A DNA stretch of 64,000 bases from Allobosea sp. BK604. Lineage in GTDB: Bacteria; Pseudomonadota; Alphaproteobacteria; Rhizobiales; Beijerinckiaceae. A model generated the notes under the pieces. That model searched no databases. It was not told the DNA's origin and saw only the letters and a list, made by a program, of their open reading frames with translations. Of this stretch, positions 32,512 through 42,704 are shown piece after piece. The translations under genes were made by a program, and so were the position numbers. Numbering within the stretch: position 1 is the first letter of the stretch; every line of letters begins with the position of its first letter. The DNA lies in the NCBI RefSeq assembly GCF_004341515.1, contig NZ_SLZF01000002.1, positions 744,001-808,000 on the forward strand. The letters are read 5' to 3'.

Positions 32512-35500
32512 GCTCAACCTCTTCAGCATCCCCGCCGGCGCGCCCTTCCTCGACGTGCTGGCGCAGGCGGTGCTGGAGGGCCGCTTCGGCAAGATCCATG
32601 ACCCGGCCGACCCGGCTGCGATGGCGCGGGCCACGCTCTATTTGCCGACGCGGCGCGCCGCGCGCGCCTTCGCCGCCTGCCTGTCGGCCAAGCTCGGCGG
32701 CAAGCCGCTGCTGCTGCCGCGGATCGTGCCGCTCGGCGATGTCGACGAGGCCGAGACGGCGCAGATCGGCGCCGGCGCCTGGGCGGCGGAGCGAATCGGG
32801 CCGATCGACCCGATGGCGCGGCGCATGCTGCTGACGCGGCTGGTCGACGCCTGGGGCCGTACGGCAAACCGCAGCCATCTCAGGCTCGATCCGTCCGAGC
32901 CCTCGCTGGTGCCGGCGACGCTGGGCGAAGCCTGGGGGCTCGCCAGCGATCTCGCGACATTGCTCGACCAGATGCAGACCGAGGGCGCGGCCATCGAGCG
33001 GCTGGCCGGGCTCGACGCGACGCGCTTCGACAAGGTCTGGCAGCTCAATGCCAGCTTCCTCGCCATTCTCGCCGAGGCCTGGCCGGCGATCCTCGGCGAG
33101 CGTAACGCCTGCGACCCGGCCGCCTTCCGCAACCGCATGCTGGAAGCCGAGCGGCAAAGGCTCGCGGGCGGCGCCACAGGTCCGATCATCGCAGCGGGTT
33201 CGACCGGTACGGTCCCGGCCACGGCGCGCTTGCTGGCGGCGATTGCGCGGCTGCCCAATGGCGCGGTCGTCCTGCCCGATCTCGATCTGGAACTGGCGGA
33301 CCAGGCCTGGAGCGCGATCGAGAAGGAGCCGGCGCCCTCGCATCCGCAGGCGGCCCTGCACCATCTGCTCGGCGTGCTGCAAGCGGTTCGCGATGATGTC
33401 CGGTGCCTCGCCGTGCCCGACGTGCCGCGCGCCGCACGCGCCGCGATGCTGCGTGAGGCGATGCTGCCTGCCTCCGTCACCGAGCTTTGGGCCGGACTCG
33501 CAAGCCGGCTCTCTGCCGAGGATGCCGCAGCGGCTTTCGCCGGGATCAGCCTCGTCGAGGCGGCCGACGAGCGCGAAGAAGCCTTGGCGATCGCGGTCGC
33601 GCTGCGCGAGACGCTGGAGGAGCCTGACAGGCAGGCCGCCCTGATCACGCCGGACCGCGGGCTCGCCGAGCGCGTCGCCGTCGAGCTCAGGCGTTGGGAT
33701 ATCGAGGTCGACGATTCCGCCGGCCTGCCGCTGGCGCGCGCGCCGGCCGGGTCGTTGCTCCGGCTGATCCTCGATGCGGCACTGGTCGAGATGACGCCTG
33801 CCAGCACCGTCGCCCTGCTGGCACATCCACTCTGCCGACTCGGCCTGACGCGAGAGGCCGTGGCCCCGGGCGCGACTGCGCTGGAGATCGGCGCCTGGCG
33901 CGGCGAGACGGTGGCGAAGGGCATGGCGGGCTTACGCGCCAGCGTCGCCCGATTGCCGCAGCTGCAGGCGGAGCCGCACGCGCCATTGCCGCGCAAAAGA
34001 CTGAGTCCGGAGGATATCGCGGCCGGTGGGCAGCTGCTTGCGGCGCTCGATGCGGCGCTGAGCCCGCTGCTGGCGGCGCTTGCCGCGCCGAGCCCGGCCT
34101 TTTCAGCCGTCGTCGCTGCGGCTCGCCAGGCCGTCGAAGCGCTGAGCCTGACGGAGACCGGAGCCGCGCTCGCCTTCGCCGGCCCTGACGGGGAGGCGTT
34201 GCTCAAGCTGTTCGACGATATCGACAGCGCCATCAGCGATGCGCCCGAGGGCGGCAGGGCGCGCGATCTCGTCGCCATTCTCGACGGGCTATTGACCGAG
34301 ACGGTCGTGCGGCGCCCCGGCAGCGGCCACCCGCGCGTCAAGATCTGGGGCCTGCTCGAGGCGCGCCTGCTCGAAGCGGATCATGTCGTGCTCGGCGGGC
34401 TCATCGAGAGTGTCTGGCCGCCCGAGACCAAGACCGATTCCTTCCTGAACCGGCCGATGCGGGCCGAACTCGGCCTTCCGCCGCCGGAACGGCGCATCGG
34501 CCAGACCGCGCATGATTTCGTCCAGGCGATCATGGCCCGGCAGGTCACGCTCACCCGTGCCCGCAAGGCCGGCGAGGCCGAGACCATCGCCTCGCGCTTC
34601 TGGCAAAGGCTGAAGGCGGTGACGCCGAAACCGGCCTGGAGCAAGGCCGAGCAACGCGGGCAGCGGCTGACCGGGCTCGCGGCGAGGCTTGCCGAACGCG
34701 CCGCCACCAAGCCGATCGGCCGGCCGGCGCCGCGGCCAGCGCGACATCTGCAGCCAACGGCGCTCAGCGTCACCGAGATCGAAACACTCTACCGCGATCC
34801 CTACCAGATCTTTGCCCGCAAGATCCTGAAGCTGGACGCGCTGCCCGAGCTGATCGAGGACCCGAGCGCGACGGATCGCGGCAAGCTGCTGCACGACATC
34901 GTCGAGACCTTCGCCAAAGCCTATCCCGAGCAGCTGCCAGTCGATGCGCTGGAGCAGGTGGTCGGGATCGGCGAGCGGCTGTTCCGCGACTATGCCGATA
35001 CGCCGGAGGTGCGCGCCTTCTGGTGGCCGCGCTTCCTGCTCACGGCCGAACACTTCGTGGCCTGGGAGGAGAGGCGGCGCCCGGCGCTGGCGAAGATCGC
35101 GGTCGAGCAGGTCACGGCGGATAATTTCAAGCTGCCCGACGGCACGAGCTTCCGCCTCAGCGGCCGGGCCGACCGGGTCGAGCTGACCCGGCTGCCGACG
35201 CTCAGGATCATCGATTTCAAGACCGGCGCACCGCCGAGCAAGAAGCAGGTCGAGAAGGGCTTTGCCCCGCAATTGACGCTCGAAGCCGAGCTTGCCGCCC
35301 GCGCCGGTTTTCGCGGCACGGTCGGGCCGACGCCGGTCGAAGCGCTGCTTTATCTCAAGCTCCACCATGATCCGAAAGGCTGGGCCAAGGACAAGCCGCT
35401 CGAATTCGACGGCGAGCCGCTGGCCGATGTCGCGGCGCGCCATCTCGAGCGGCTGATCGAGCATCTCGGCGCGCTCCGGACCGGGCGCGAGGCCTATCTC

Positions 35501-35611
35501 TCACGGCGCGCTCCCGAATTCATCAAGTTCGCCAGCCCCTATGACCAGCTCGCACGCGTCAAGGAATGGTCGGCGGCGCCGGGCGGCGACGAGAGCGGGG
35601 GCGAATCGTGA
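32504..35611 (+). CDS. addB: Double-strand break repair subunit AddB
   Basis: A 1035-residue AddB of the alphaproteobacterial type, the partner of AddA in the helicase-nuclease that processes DNA ends for RecA. The N-terminal half is an inactive helicase-like region (LYLPTRRAARAFA near 45). The C-terminal RecB-type nuclease (about 750-960) shows TDRGKLLHDIVETF and the catalytic GRADRVEL followed by IIDFKTG. No cysteine cluster for an iron-sulfur site is present around YRDPYQIFARKIL, unlike Bacillus AddB. The start is ATG 32504, overlapping murU; its stop overlaps the addA start (GTGA). Confidence 0.94.
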   Translation: MPELNLFSIPAGAPFLDVLAQAVLEGRFGKIHDPADPAAMARATLYLPTRRAARAFAACLSAKLGGKPLLLPRIVPLGDVDEAETAQIGAGAWAAERIGPIDPMARRMLLTRLVDAWGRTANRSHLRLDPSEPSLVPATLGEAWGLASDLATLLDQMQTEGAAIERLAGLDATRFDKVWQLNASFLAILAEAWPAILGERNACDPAAFRNRMLEAERQRLAGGATGPIIAAGSTGTVPATARLLAAIARLPNGAVVLPDLDLELADQAWSAIEKEPAPSHPQAALHHLLGVLQAVRDDVRCLAVPDVPRAARAAMLREAMLPASVTELWAGLASRLSAEDAAAAFAGISLVEAADEREEALAIAVALRETLEEPDRQAALITPDRGLAERVAVELRRWDIEVDDSAGLPLARAPAGSLLRLILDAALVEMTPASTVALLAHPLCRLGLTREAVAPGATALEIGAWRGETVAKGMAGLRASVARLPQLQAEPHAPLPRKRLSPEDIAAGGQLLAALDAALSPLLAALAAPSPAFSAVVAAARQAVEALSLTETGAALAFAGPDGEALLKLFDDIDSAISDAPEGGRARDLVAILDGLLTETVVRRPGSGHPRVKIWGLLEARLLEADHVVLGGLIESVWPPETKTDSFLNRPMRAELGLPPPERRIGQTAHDFVQAIMARQVTLTRARKAGEAETIASRFWQRLKAVTPKPAWSKAEQRGQRLTGLAARLAERAATKPIGRPAPRPARHLQPTALSVTEIETLYRDPYQIFARKILKLDALPELIEDPSATDRGKLLHDIVETFAKAYPEQLPVDALEQVVGIGERLFRDYADTPEVRAFWWPRFLLTAEHFVAWEERRRPALAKIAVEQVTADNFKLPDGTSFRLSGRADRVELTRLPTLRIIDFKTGAPPSKKQVEKGFAPQLTLEAELAARAGFRGTVGPTPVEALLYLKLHHDPKGWAKDKPLEFDGEPLADVAARHLERLIEHLGALRTGREAYLSRRAPEFIKFASPYDQLARVKEWSAAPGGDESGGES

Positions 35612-38600
35612 AGCCCGGCTGGAACGTCCCGCTCCAGACCGAGCAGCGCCAGGCACTGGCGGCGCGGCCCGATCTCAGCGCCTGGGTCTCGGCCAATGCC
35701 GGCTCGGGCAAGACGCATGTGCTGGTCAACCGGGTGCTGCGCCTGCTGCTGGACGGGGTAGCGCCCGGCCGCATGCTCTGCATCACCTATACCAAGGCCG
35801 CAGCGGCCAACATGGCCAACCGCGTCTTCAAGGCGCTCGGCGATTGGGCGACGATGCCGGATGCCGATCTCGCGGCGGCGCTGACCAGGCTGACCGGGCT
35901 GCCGCCGAGCCTGAGCCAGCGTCAGGCGGCGCGGCGGCTCTTCGCCGAGGCGCTGGAGACGCCGGGCGGGCTCAAGATCGAGACCATCCACGCCTTCTGC
36001 ACCCGCGTGCTGCAATCGGCACCGTTCGAGGCCAATGTGCCGCCACGCTTCGAGGTGGCCGACGATCTGGCCCAGGCCGAACTGCTGCGCGATGCGCGGC
36101 GGGAACTGCTGGCCGGAATCGCCGCAGATCCCGAGGGCGCGGAGGCGCAGGCGCTGCATCTGCTGGCCGAGCAGGCGGCGCAGGACACGTTCGACGCGAT
36201 GATGCAGGAGGCCCTGCGCCAGCGCGCCCTGTTCAGCGATGCCGCAGGCCGGCCGCGCGCGGCCCGGGAGATGCGCGAGGGCATCGCGGCCTTTCTCGAG
36301 ATCACACCCGATCTCGAGGCCGCTGCGGTGCTGTCCGGCTTCCGGCGCGAGCTTGCCGCCCTGTCGGGGCTGGCGGAGCTGATCGCCGGGCTCGATGCCG
36401 GCAGCCCGACCCGCCAGACCTTTGCCGCCACCTTGCGGCAGGTCATTGCCGCCGGGTTCAGCGGCGACCCCGTCTCGACCTGCCGCAGCGGCTTCGTCAC
36501 GGCCGAGGGCACGATCAACGCGAATATCCGCGGCAAGGGCAAATCCGAGTTCGAGCCAGCGCTGATGGCGGTGCTGGAGGCGCTGCATGCGCTGGTCGGT
36601 GCGGCGCAGGATAGGCTCAACGCGATTGCCGTGCGCGATCGCAGCGCTGCCCTTGCCCTGCTGGTGACGCGTGTGCTCGCCGCCTATCAGCGGCTCAAGG
36701 CCCAGCGCTCCCTGCTCGACTATGACGACCTGATCGCCAGGACGCGCTCGCTGCTGGCGCGGGTCGATGCCGCCTGGGTGCTCTACAAGCTCGATGCCGG
36801 CATCGACCATGTCCTGCTCGACGAGGCGCAGGATACGAGCGAGGCGCAATGGGCGATCCTGCGCGCGCTCGCCGACGAGTTCACCGCCGGCGACGGCGTC
36901 CTGCGCGGGCCGAAGCCGCGCACGATCTTCGTCGTCGGGGACGAGAAGCAGTCGATCTACGGCTTCCAGGGCGCGGCGCCGAAATCCTTCGGCGAGGAGC
37001 GGAAGCGGCTCGGGCAGCGCATCGTCGAAGCCAATCTCAGGTTTGAGGCGGTCAGCCTCAACACGTCCTTCCGCTCGGCGCCGGACATCATGCAGGCGGT
37101 CGATGCCGTGTTCGCCCTGCCGGACCATGCGCGCGGCCTCGTCTTCGACGGTACGCAGCGGCCGGAACTTCACGATACCGTGCGCCGCAGCGACCCCGGC
37201 ACGGTCGATCTCTGGCCGATCGCAGCCAATGACCAGAGCGAACCGCCGGATGCCTGGACGACGCCTGTCGACGCACCGGAACGGCGCAGCGGCACGGTGA
37301 AGCTGGCCGAGCGGATCGCGACCGTGCTCAGGCGCTGGCAGCGCCAGGGCCATGACGATCTCGGCCGGCCGTTCCGGCCGGGCGACGTGATGATCCTGCT
37401 GCGCCAGCGCGGGCCGCTCTTCGAGGCGATCGTCAAGGCGCTGAAGGACGCCGGCGTGCCGGTGACCGGGCGCGACCGCCTGAGCCTCGCCGAGCATCCG
37501 GCAGTCGAGGACCTCGTCGCGCTCGGCAAGGCGCTGCTGCTGCCGGATGACGATCTCTCGCTGGCGATCGCGCTGAAGACACCGCTTTTCGCCCTCACCG
37601 ACGAGGATCTGCTGCGCCTTGCGCCGGAACGACAGGGCTCGCTACGCGCCGCCCTGCGGCAGGCCGGCGAGAGCGAACTGCACTATGCCGCCGCCGAGCG
37701 GCGGCTGGTGGAACTCGGCCATCGCGCCGGGTCCTGCGGTCCGTTCCGCTTCTTCGCGGAGCTGCTCGGGCCGGGCGGCGGGCGCAACCTGGCGCTGGCA
37801 CGGCTCGGCGCCGAGGCGGGCGATGCGCTCGACGCCTTCCTGAACGCGGCGCTCGATTTCGAACGGAAGAACGGCCCCTCGCTCGCCGGCTTCCTGCATC
37901 ACATCGTCAATGCCGGCACGGAGGTGAAGCGCGACCTGTCGAGCAGCGCCGGCGAGGTGCGCGTGATGACCGTGCACGGCTCCAAGGGCCTGGAATCCAC
38001 GATCGTCATCCTCGCCGATATCGCGCCAGAGCCGGGCGAGAAGCGGTTGCCGAAGATCATGGAGGTCGCGCCGCCGCGGGGGGCACCGGTGCCGATCTGG
38101 CCGCCGGCGCGAGCCGCCGATACGGCCGCCACACGCCGGGCCAAGGACCAGGTCGTCGCGCAATATGTCGAGGAGCACCACCGCCTGCTCTATGTCGCGA
38201 TGACCCGGGCCGAGGACCGGCTGATCGTCTGCGGCGCGCAGCCCAAGGGCGAGGCCCCAGAGGGCAGCTGGTATGCGATGGTCGAGGACGGGCTTGCAGC
38301 TGCGCCCAGTGGCCTGCACGAGGTCGCCGCGCCAGACGGGCAGGAGACGATCAAGCGCTTCATGGTCTCGGCGCCACAGCCGCTCGAGCGGGCGGAGACT
38401 GCCGCTGAGAAGCCCGCCATCGTCGAGCCAACCTGGCTGCGCCGCGCCCTCCCGGCCGAGAGCGAGCCCTTGCCGCCGCTGAAGCCGTCGAATGCGCTCA
38501 GCGCCGCCGATGCGGCCGAGCGGCCCGGCGACGGGCCCTTCCTGGCCGCGGCCGCGCAGGCCGGACGGCTGGCGCATCTGCTCCTCCAGGTTCTGCCGGA

Positions 38601-39069
38601 TATCGAGCCGGGCGGGCGCGAGGCCGCGGGGCTGGCTCTCACCGCCATGCGTGGCGCCGGCCTACCGCAAGCGCGGCGCGGACAGATCGTGGCGCAAGCG
38701 CTCGCATTGCTGGCCAATCCGAGCCTTGCCGCCCTGTTCGGGCCCGGCTCCCTGGCCGAGGTCCCCCTCGCCGGCACGATCACCCTGCCGGACGGCGCCA
38801 TGCGCAGCGTCTCCGGCCAGATCGACCGGCTGGCGGTCATCGGCGATTGCGTGCTCATCGCCGATTTCAAGACCGCCGCGCGGCCACCTGTCGATTCGCA
38901 GGCGCTCCCACCCGCCACCCTGGCGCAGCTTGCGGTCTATCGGGCGCTGATCGGTCAGATCTATCCGGGGCGGCATGTGCGCGCGCTGGTGATCTACACC
39001 GCCAATCTGGCGGTGCTGGAGCCCGGTCCCGCCGCGCTCGACGCCGTTCTGGCGAATCTCGCAGGGTAG
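35608..39069 (+). CDS. addA: Double-strand break repair helicase-nuclease AddA
   Basis: A 1153-residue UvrD/RecB-family protein. Walker A ANAGSGKTH at residues 30-38, motif Ia TYTKAAAANMANR, motif II LLDEAQDTSEAQW near 412, motif III VGDEKQSIYGFQGA near 444, motif V/VI VMTVHGSKGLE and LYVAMTRAEDRL, and a C-terminal PD-(D/E)XK nuclease with GQIDRLAV and LIADFKTA. It has both helicase and nuclease activity in the AddAB complex. The start is GTG 35608, coupled to the addB stop. Confidence 0.95.
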   Translation: MKPGWNVPLQTEQRQALAARPDLSAWVSANAGSGKTHVLVNRVLRLLLDGVAPGRMLCITYTKAAAANMANRVFKALGDWATMPDADLAAALTRLTGLPPSLSQRQAARRLFAEALETPGGLKIETIHAFCTRVLQSAPFEANVPPRFEVADDLAQAELLRDARRELLAGIAADPEGAEAQALHLLAEQAAQDTFDAMMQEALRQRALFSDAAGRPRAAREMREGIAAFLEITPDLEAAAVLSGFRRELAALSGLAELIAGLDAGSPTRQTFAATLRQVIAAGFSGDPVSTCRSGFVTAEGTINANIRGKGKSEFEPALMAVLEALHALVGAAQDRLNAIAVRDRSAALALLVTRVLAAYQRLKAQRSLLDYDDLIARTRSLLARVDAAWVLYKLDAGIDHVLLDEAQDTSEAQWAILRALADEFTAGDGVLRGPKPRTIFVVGDEKQSIYGFQGAAPKSFGEERKRLGQRIVEANLRFEAVSLNTSFRSAPDIMQAVDAVFALPDHARGLVFDGTQRPELHDTVRRSDPGTVDLWPIAANDQSEPPDAWTTPVDAPERRSGTVKLAERIATVLRRWQRQGHDDLGRPFRPGDVMILLRQRGPLFEAIVKALKDAGVPVTGRDRLSLAEHPAVEDLVALGKALLLPDDDLSLAIALKTPLFALTDEDLLRLAPERQGSLRAALRQAGESELHYAAAERRLVELGHRAGSCGPFRFFAELLGPGGGRNLALARLGAEAGDALDAFLNAALDFERKNGPSLAGFLHHIVNAGTEVKRDLSSSAGEVRVMTVHGSKGLESTIVILADIAPEPGEKRLPKIMEVAPPRGAPVPIWPPARAADTAATRRAKDQVVAQYVEEHHRLLYVAMTRAEDRLIVCGAQPKGEAPEGSWYAMVEDGLAAAPSGLHEVAAPDGQETIKRFMVSAPQPLERAETAAEKPAIVEPTWLRRALPAESEPLPPLKPSNALSAADAAERPGDGPFLAAAAQAGRLAHLLLQVLPDIEPGGREAAGLALTAMRGAGLPQARRGQIVAQALALLANPSLAALFGPGSLAEVPLAGTITLPDGAMRSVSGQIDRLAVIGDCVLIADFKTAARPPVDSQALPPATLAQLAVYRALIGQIYPGRHVRALVIYTANLAVLEPGPAALDAVLANLAG

Positions 39070-39176
39070 ACCTGCTTCAACGCAAGGTGAGCGCGCCTTG
39101 ACCCGGAGGGGGCGCGTTCATAGCTTTGTCATCGACACGCAGCGCTGCTGCTTATTTTTTGAAAGGCGATCAAGCC

Positions 39177-39497
39177 ATGGCGACGAACAAGGTGACCGAT
39201 GCGAGCTTCGAGGCGGATGTCCTCAAGTCATCCGAGCCGGTCGTGGTGGATTTCTGGGCCGAATGGTGCGGCCCGTGCCGGATGATCGGCCCCGCCCTCG
39301 AGGAAATTGCCGGCGAGATGCAGGGCAAGGTGAAGATCGTGAAGATGAATGTCGACGAGAACCAGGCGATCCCCGCCCAGTTCGGCATCCGCTCGATCCC
39401 GACCCTGATGCTGTTCAAGGACGGCAAGCTTGCCTCGCAGAAGGTTGGCGCCGCGCCGAAGAGCGATCTCTCGCGCTGGATCGCCGCGGCCGTCTGA
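39177..39497 (+). CDS. trxA: Thioredoxin
   Basis: A 106-residue cytosolic thioredoxin with active site WCGPC (Cys31, Cys34), the cis-proline segment SIPTLMLF and normal family length. It reduces protein disulphides using thioredoxin reductase. The start is ATG 39177, with GAAAGG upstream, rather than the in-frame ATG at 39126. It is 107 bases after addA, a neighbourhood shared with other Rhizobiales, and ends in a strong terminator. Confidence 0.98.
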   Translation: MATNKVTDASFEADVLKSSEPVVVDFWAEWCGPCRMIGPALEEIAGEMQGKVKIVKMNVDENQAIPAQFGIRSIPTLMLFKDGKLASQKVGAAPKSDLSRWIAAAV

Positions 39498-39515
39498 GTT
39501 CGACGCGGCTTCAGG

Positions 39516-39554
39516 AAAAAAGCCCGCCTTCGCGAGAAGGCGGGCTTTCTTTTT
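39516..39554. terminator. Bidirectional terminator between trxA and doxX
   Basis: A 13-bp stem AAAGCCCGCCTTC/GAAGGCGGGCTTT with a GCGA tetraloop; T-rich on the plus side (TTTCTTTTT) and A-rich before it, so it can stop transcription of trxA and of the convergent doxX. Confidence 0.93.
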
Positions 39555-39571
39555 GCCGGGAGACCGGACGC

Positions 39572-39973
39572 TCAGGCCTTGGAACGGTTGCCGTCCATGC
39601 TCCAGGCGCCGGCACCTGCGGTGAAGATATGGAGGAAGATGAAGCAGTAGAGGATCGCAGCGTCGCCGCCATTGAGGACCGGGAACGGGCCGCGCGAGGC
39701 GTGACCCATCCAGTACGCGAACGCCATCTGGCCGCACAGGATGAAGGCAACGGGTCGGGTCATGAAACCGACCAGGATGGCCAATCCGCCGAACAGCTCC
39801 AGAACGCCGGCGAACCAATAGATGGTGAAGATCGCCGGCAGGCCGCTGGCGGGAGCGGCCGGAAACCCAAGAAGCTTCTGGGTGCCGTGGGCAATGAAGA
39901 TCAGCGCCGTGACGATGCGCAGCAGGCCAAGCGCCTGCGGGGAGTAGCGGCTCAACGAGTCGAAAGCTTGCAT
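39572..39973 (-). CDS. DoxX family membrane protein
   Basis: A 133-residue inner-membrane protein of the DoxX family with four hydrophobic segments. Family features: LGLLRIVTALIFIAHGTQKLLGF, the FAGVLELFGGLAILVGF segment and FAYWMGHASRGPFPVLNGGDAAILYCF. DoxX-like proteins are linked to redox or membrane stress, but the specific role is unknown. It is convergent with trxA and shares its terminator. Confidence 0.92.
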   Translation of the reverse strand: MQAFDSLSRYSPQALGLLRIVTALIFIAHGTQKLLGFPAAPASGLPAIFTIYWFAGVLELFGGLAILVGFMTRPVAFILCGQMAFAYWMGHASRGPFPVLNGGDAAILYCFIFLHIFTAGAGAWSMDGNRSKA

Positions 39974-40541
39974 CGGGTTCTTTCCTGTTGCGATTGCATC
40001 CTTAGCGCCGGAACACAGCCCTGAACCGCCGCTTGCAGGCCCGACCCTGGAAATTTATTCCGTGTTTTCAAATCACATAAACGTTGGTTCACAGGCCAGG
40101 AGGCCCACCGCGCAACGAAATGGCAGATTTGCCACAGTTGGCTTTCGGCGCTGCAAACCGGGCTCTGCGCCCGCGCACAGGTTCAACTACCTCTAATCCG
40201 CAAATGGGCTACTCGTTAGAGCGGTTGAATTTGCTTCTGCCGGGCCCGCAGGAACATTTGCAGACAAACAGGGAACATTCGGGGACATCGCAAAGCCCGA
40301 ATCTGCGCCGCTCGATGTGCAATGCTGAGCCCGACAAGCGAATCGATCGGGCGCGACGCCACGCGGACGAAGACCGATCACCTGCGCCGCCCATGCGTGA
40401 AAAACACAGTCAGCAAAAACCGCAATGGATTTCAAAGCCGCGGGCGCCGTTCGCTTAACCGACCCTTAAAAGCGCCATGTTTGACTCATGTGTGAAATCC
40501 GATGCGCCGCCGAGGCGCGATTGCGGGCTGAACGGGGCAGG
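39974..40541. other. 568-base gap with a CtrA-like box near its end
   Basis: The gap lies between the doxX start and the class A PBP gene. An open frame at 40084-40458 has no ribosome site, unnatural composition and no family likeness, so I do not annotate it. The only element I can support is the TTAA-N7-TTAA box at 40455-40469. The region near 40060-40090 (AAATCACATAAACG) is AT rich and may hold the doxX promoter. Confidence 0.5.
40455..40469 (+). promoter_or_regulatory. Candidate CtrA-binding site upstream of the PBP gene
   Basis: TTAACCGACCCTTAA matches the full TTAA-N7-TTAA consensus of the alphaproteobacterial cell-cycle regulator CtrA, 72 bases upstream of the PBP start. The match is exact for the eight fixed bases, but no expression evidence is available. 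Confidence 0.55.
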
Positions 40542-42704
40542 ATGAGCGACCGGACGAGACGAGGCAGTGAGCGGCGCGAGCCCTCTTTCGAGAGCGGGCG
40601 CGGCGGCAGTCGCGACGATTTCGACATGCGCCTCTCCGCCGATGACCGCTCCAGCCGCTCCCATCGTGGCGGCGGACGAAGCGAGGCCCGCAACGAGCCG
40701 CAGCGCGAGCGCCGGCCCAGCGCCGGCAAGGGCGGCGGAGGTGGCCGCAAGCGGGGGCGCAAGCGCCGCTCCTTGCTCGGCATGATGATGTATTGGACGC
40801 TGGTGCTCGGCCTCTGGGGCGCGATCGGGCTCGGCGGACTGATCGCCTATCACGCCGCGCAATTGCCGCCGATCAACCAGCTCACCGTGCCGAAGCGGCC
40901 GCCAAACATCGCGATCCTCGCCGCAGACGGCTCGCTGCTCGCCAATCGCGGCGAGACCGGTGGCCGGACGATCACCATCGGCGAGGTGCCGCCCTATTTG
41001 CCGAAGGCCTTCGTCGCGATCGAGGACAGGCGCTTCTACGAGCATTTCGGCATCGATCCGGTCGGCATCACCCGCGCCATCGTGACCAATCTGCGCGGTC
41101 GCGGCGGCATGCAGGGCGGCTCGACCCTGACGCAGCAGCTCGCCAAGAACCTGTTCCTGACCCAGGAGCGCACCGCCTCGCGCAAGATCCAGGAAGCGAT
41201 CCTGGCGCTCTGGCTGGAGCAGACCTACACCAAGGACCAGATCCTCGAGCTCTACCTGAACCGGGTCTATTTCGGTTCGGGCGCCTATGGCGTCGAGGCG
41301 GCGGCGCAGCGCTACTTCAACAAGTCGGCGCGCTCGGTCACGATTCCCGAGGCGGCGATGCTCGCCGGCCTGGTGCAGGCGCCCTCGCGGCTGGCGCCGA
41401 ACCGCAACCCGGAGCTCGCCGAGGCGCGCGCCAAGCTCGTGATCTCGGCCATGGCGGAGCAGGGCTATATCTCGCAGGCCTCGGCCAAGACCGCGCTGGT
41501 CGCCCCGGCCGAAGCGGCCGAGCGTGTGGGCGCCGGCTCGGTCAACTACGCCGCCGACTATGTCATGGACGTGCTCGACGATTTCATCGGCGCGGTCGAC
41601 GGTGACGTGACCGTGCTGACGACGATCGACACCAAGCTGCAATCCTCGGCCGAGACCATCCTCGTCGATTCGCTCGCGGCGCAAGGCGCCAAGCAGGGCA
41701 TCAGCCAGGGCGCGGTCGTCTCGCTGGCGCCGGACGGGGCGCTGCGGGCGCTGATCGGCGGGCGCGACTATACCAAGAGCCAGTTCAACCGTGCCACCGC
41801 CGCCAGGCGCCAGCCCGGCTCCTCGTTCAAGCCCTTCGTCTACCTGACTGCAATCGAGCGCGGCCTGACGCCAGACACGATCCGCGACGACTCGCCGGTC
41901 TCGATCAAGGGCTGGCAGCCGGAGAACAACACCCGCACCTATCGCGGCCCGGTGACGCTGCAGACTGCCTTCGCGCATTCGATCAACACGGTCGCGGTGA
42001 AGCTCAACCAGGAGGTGACGCCGAAGGAGGTGGTGCGCACGGCTCAGCGGCTCGGCATCTCCTCGGCGCTTCAGGCCAATCCGTCGCTGGCGCTCGGCAC
42101 CTCCGAAGTGGCGCCGATCGAGATGGCCACGGCCTATGCGACCTTCGCCAATGGCGGCCAGTCGGTGCTGCCCTATGTCATCCGCGAGGTGAAGACGCTG
42201 AACGGCAAGGTGCTCTATGCGCGCAAGGGCAATGGCTTCGGCCCAGTGATCCAGCCGCAGCCGCTCTCGATGATGGACGCGATGTTCCACGAGACCATGG
42301 TCAGCGGCAGCGGCAGCAAGGGCAATATCCCGGGCTGGGAGGTCGGCGGCAAGTCGGGCACGACGCAGGATTTCCGCGATGCCTGGTTCGTCGGCTTCAC
42401 CTCCAAGCTCGTCACCGCCGTCTGGCTCGGCAATGACGACAACAGCGCGATGAAGCGGGTCTATGGCAGCGGCTTGCCGCTGGAGATCTGGGGCAAATAC
42501 ATGAAGGCCGCCCATGTCGGCCTGCAGCCTTCGCCGCTGCCGGGCGGGCTCTGGCATGGTGCGCCGAAGACAATCTTCGATGGCGGCGCGCCGGTCGCGG
42601 GCGTGCAGCCGCCGGCCTCGACCCAGACCGCCGACAGCGACCGCGCCTGGGTGCCGCCGGCTCCGCAGGAGCGGAACTTCCTGGAGCGGCTGTTCGGCGG
42701 CTAG
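40542..42704 (+). CDS. Class A penicillin-binding protein (PBP1A family)
   Basis: A 720-residue bifunctional peptidoglycan synthase. A basic, low-complexity cytoplasmic tail (residues 1-80) precedes one membrane segment (about 84-106). The GT51 glycosyltransferase domain shows AIEDRRFYEHFGID, GGSTLTQQLAKNLFL and LNRVYFGSGAYGVEAAA. The transpeptidase domain has catalytic Ser427 in SSFK, SIN and KSGTT. The start is ATG 40542; an ATG at 40488 would add 18 residues. The TAG stop lies in the left CTAG end of a repeat R1 copy. The cytoplasmic tail and upstream CtrA-like box suggest cell-cycle-linked use, by inference. Confidence 0.95.
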   Translation: MSDRTRRGSERREPSFESGRGGSRDDFDMRLSADDRSSRSHRGGGRSEARNEPQRERRPSAGKGGGGGRKRGRKRRSLLGMMMYWTLVLGLWGAIGLGGLIAYHAAQLPPINQLTVPKRPPNIAILAADGSLLANRGETGGRTITIGEVPPYLPKAFVAIEDRRFYEHFGIDPVGITRAIVTNLRGRGGMQGGSTLTQQLAKNLFLTQERTASRKIQEAILALWLEQTYTKDQILELYLNRVYFGSGAYGVEAAAQRYFNKSARSVTIPEAAMLAGLVQAPSRLAPNRNPELAEARAKLVISAMAEQGYISQASAKTALVAPAEAAERVGAGSVNYAADYVMDVLDDFIGAVDGDVTVLTTIDTKLQSSAETILVDSLAAQGAKQGISQGAVVSLAPDGALRALIGGRDYTKSQFNRATAARRQPGSSFKPFVYLTAIERGLTPDTIRDDSPVSIKGWQPENNTRTYRGPVTLQTAFAHSINTVAVKLNQEVTPKEVVRTAQRLGISSALQANPSLALGTSEVAPIEMATAYATFANGGQSVLPYVIREVKTLNGKVLYARKGNGFGPVIQPQPLSMMDAMFHETMVSGSGSKGNIPGWEVGGKSGTTQDFRDAWFVGFTSKLVTAVWLGNDDNSAMKRVYGSGLPLEIWGKYMKAAHVGLQPSPLPGGLWHGAPKTIFDGGAPVAGVQPPASTQTADSDRAWVPPAPQERNFLERLFGG

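Noticed and set aside
36767..39101. Several small frames within addA on both strands
   Set aside because: All overlap a continuous 1153-codon frame carrying every AddA motif in order.
40084..40458. 124-codon open frame before the PBP gene
   Set aside because: No ribosome site or family likeness; composition typical of non-coding DNA in this window.
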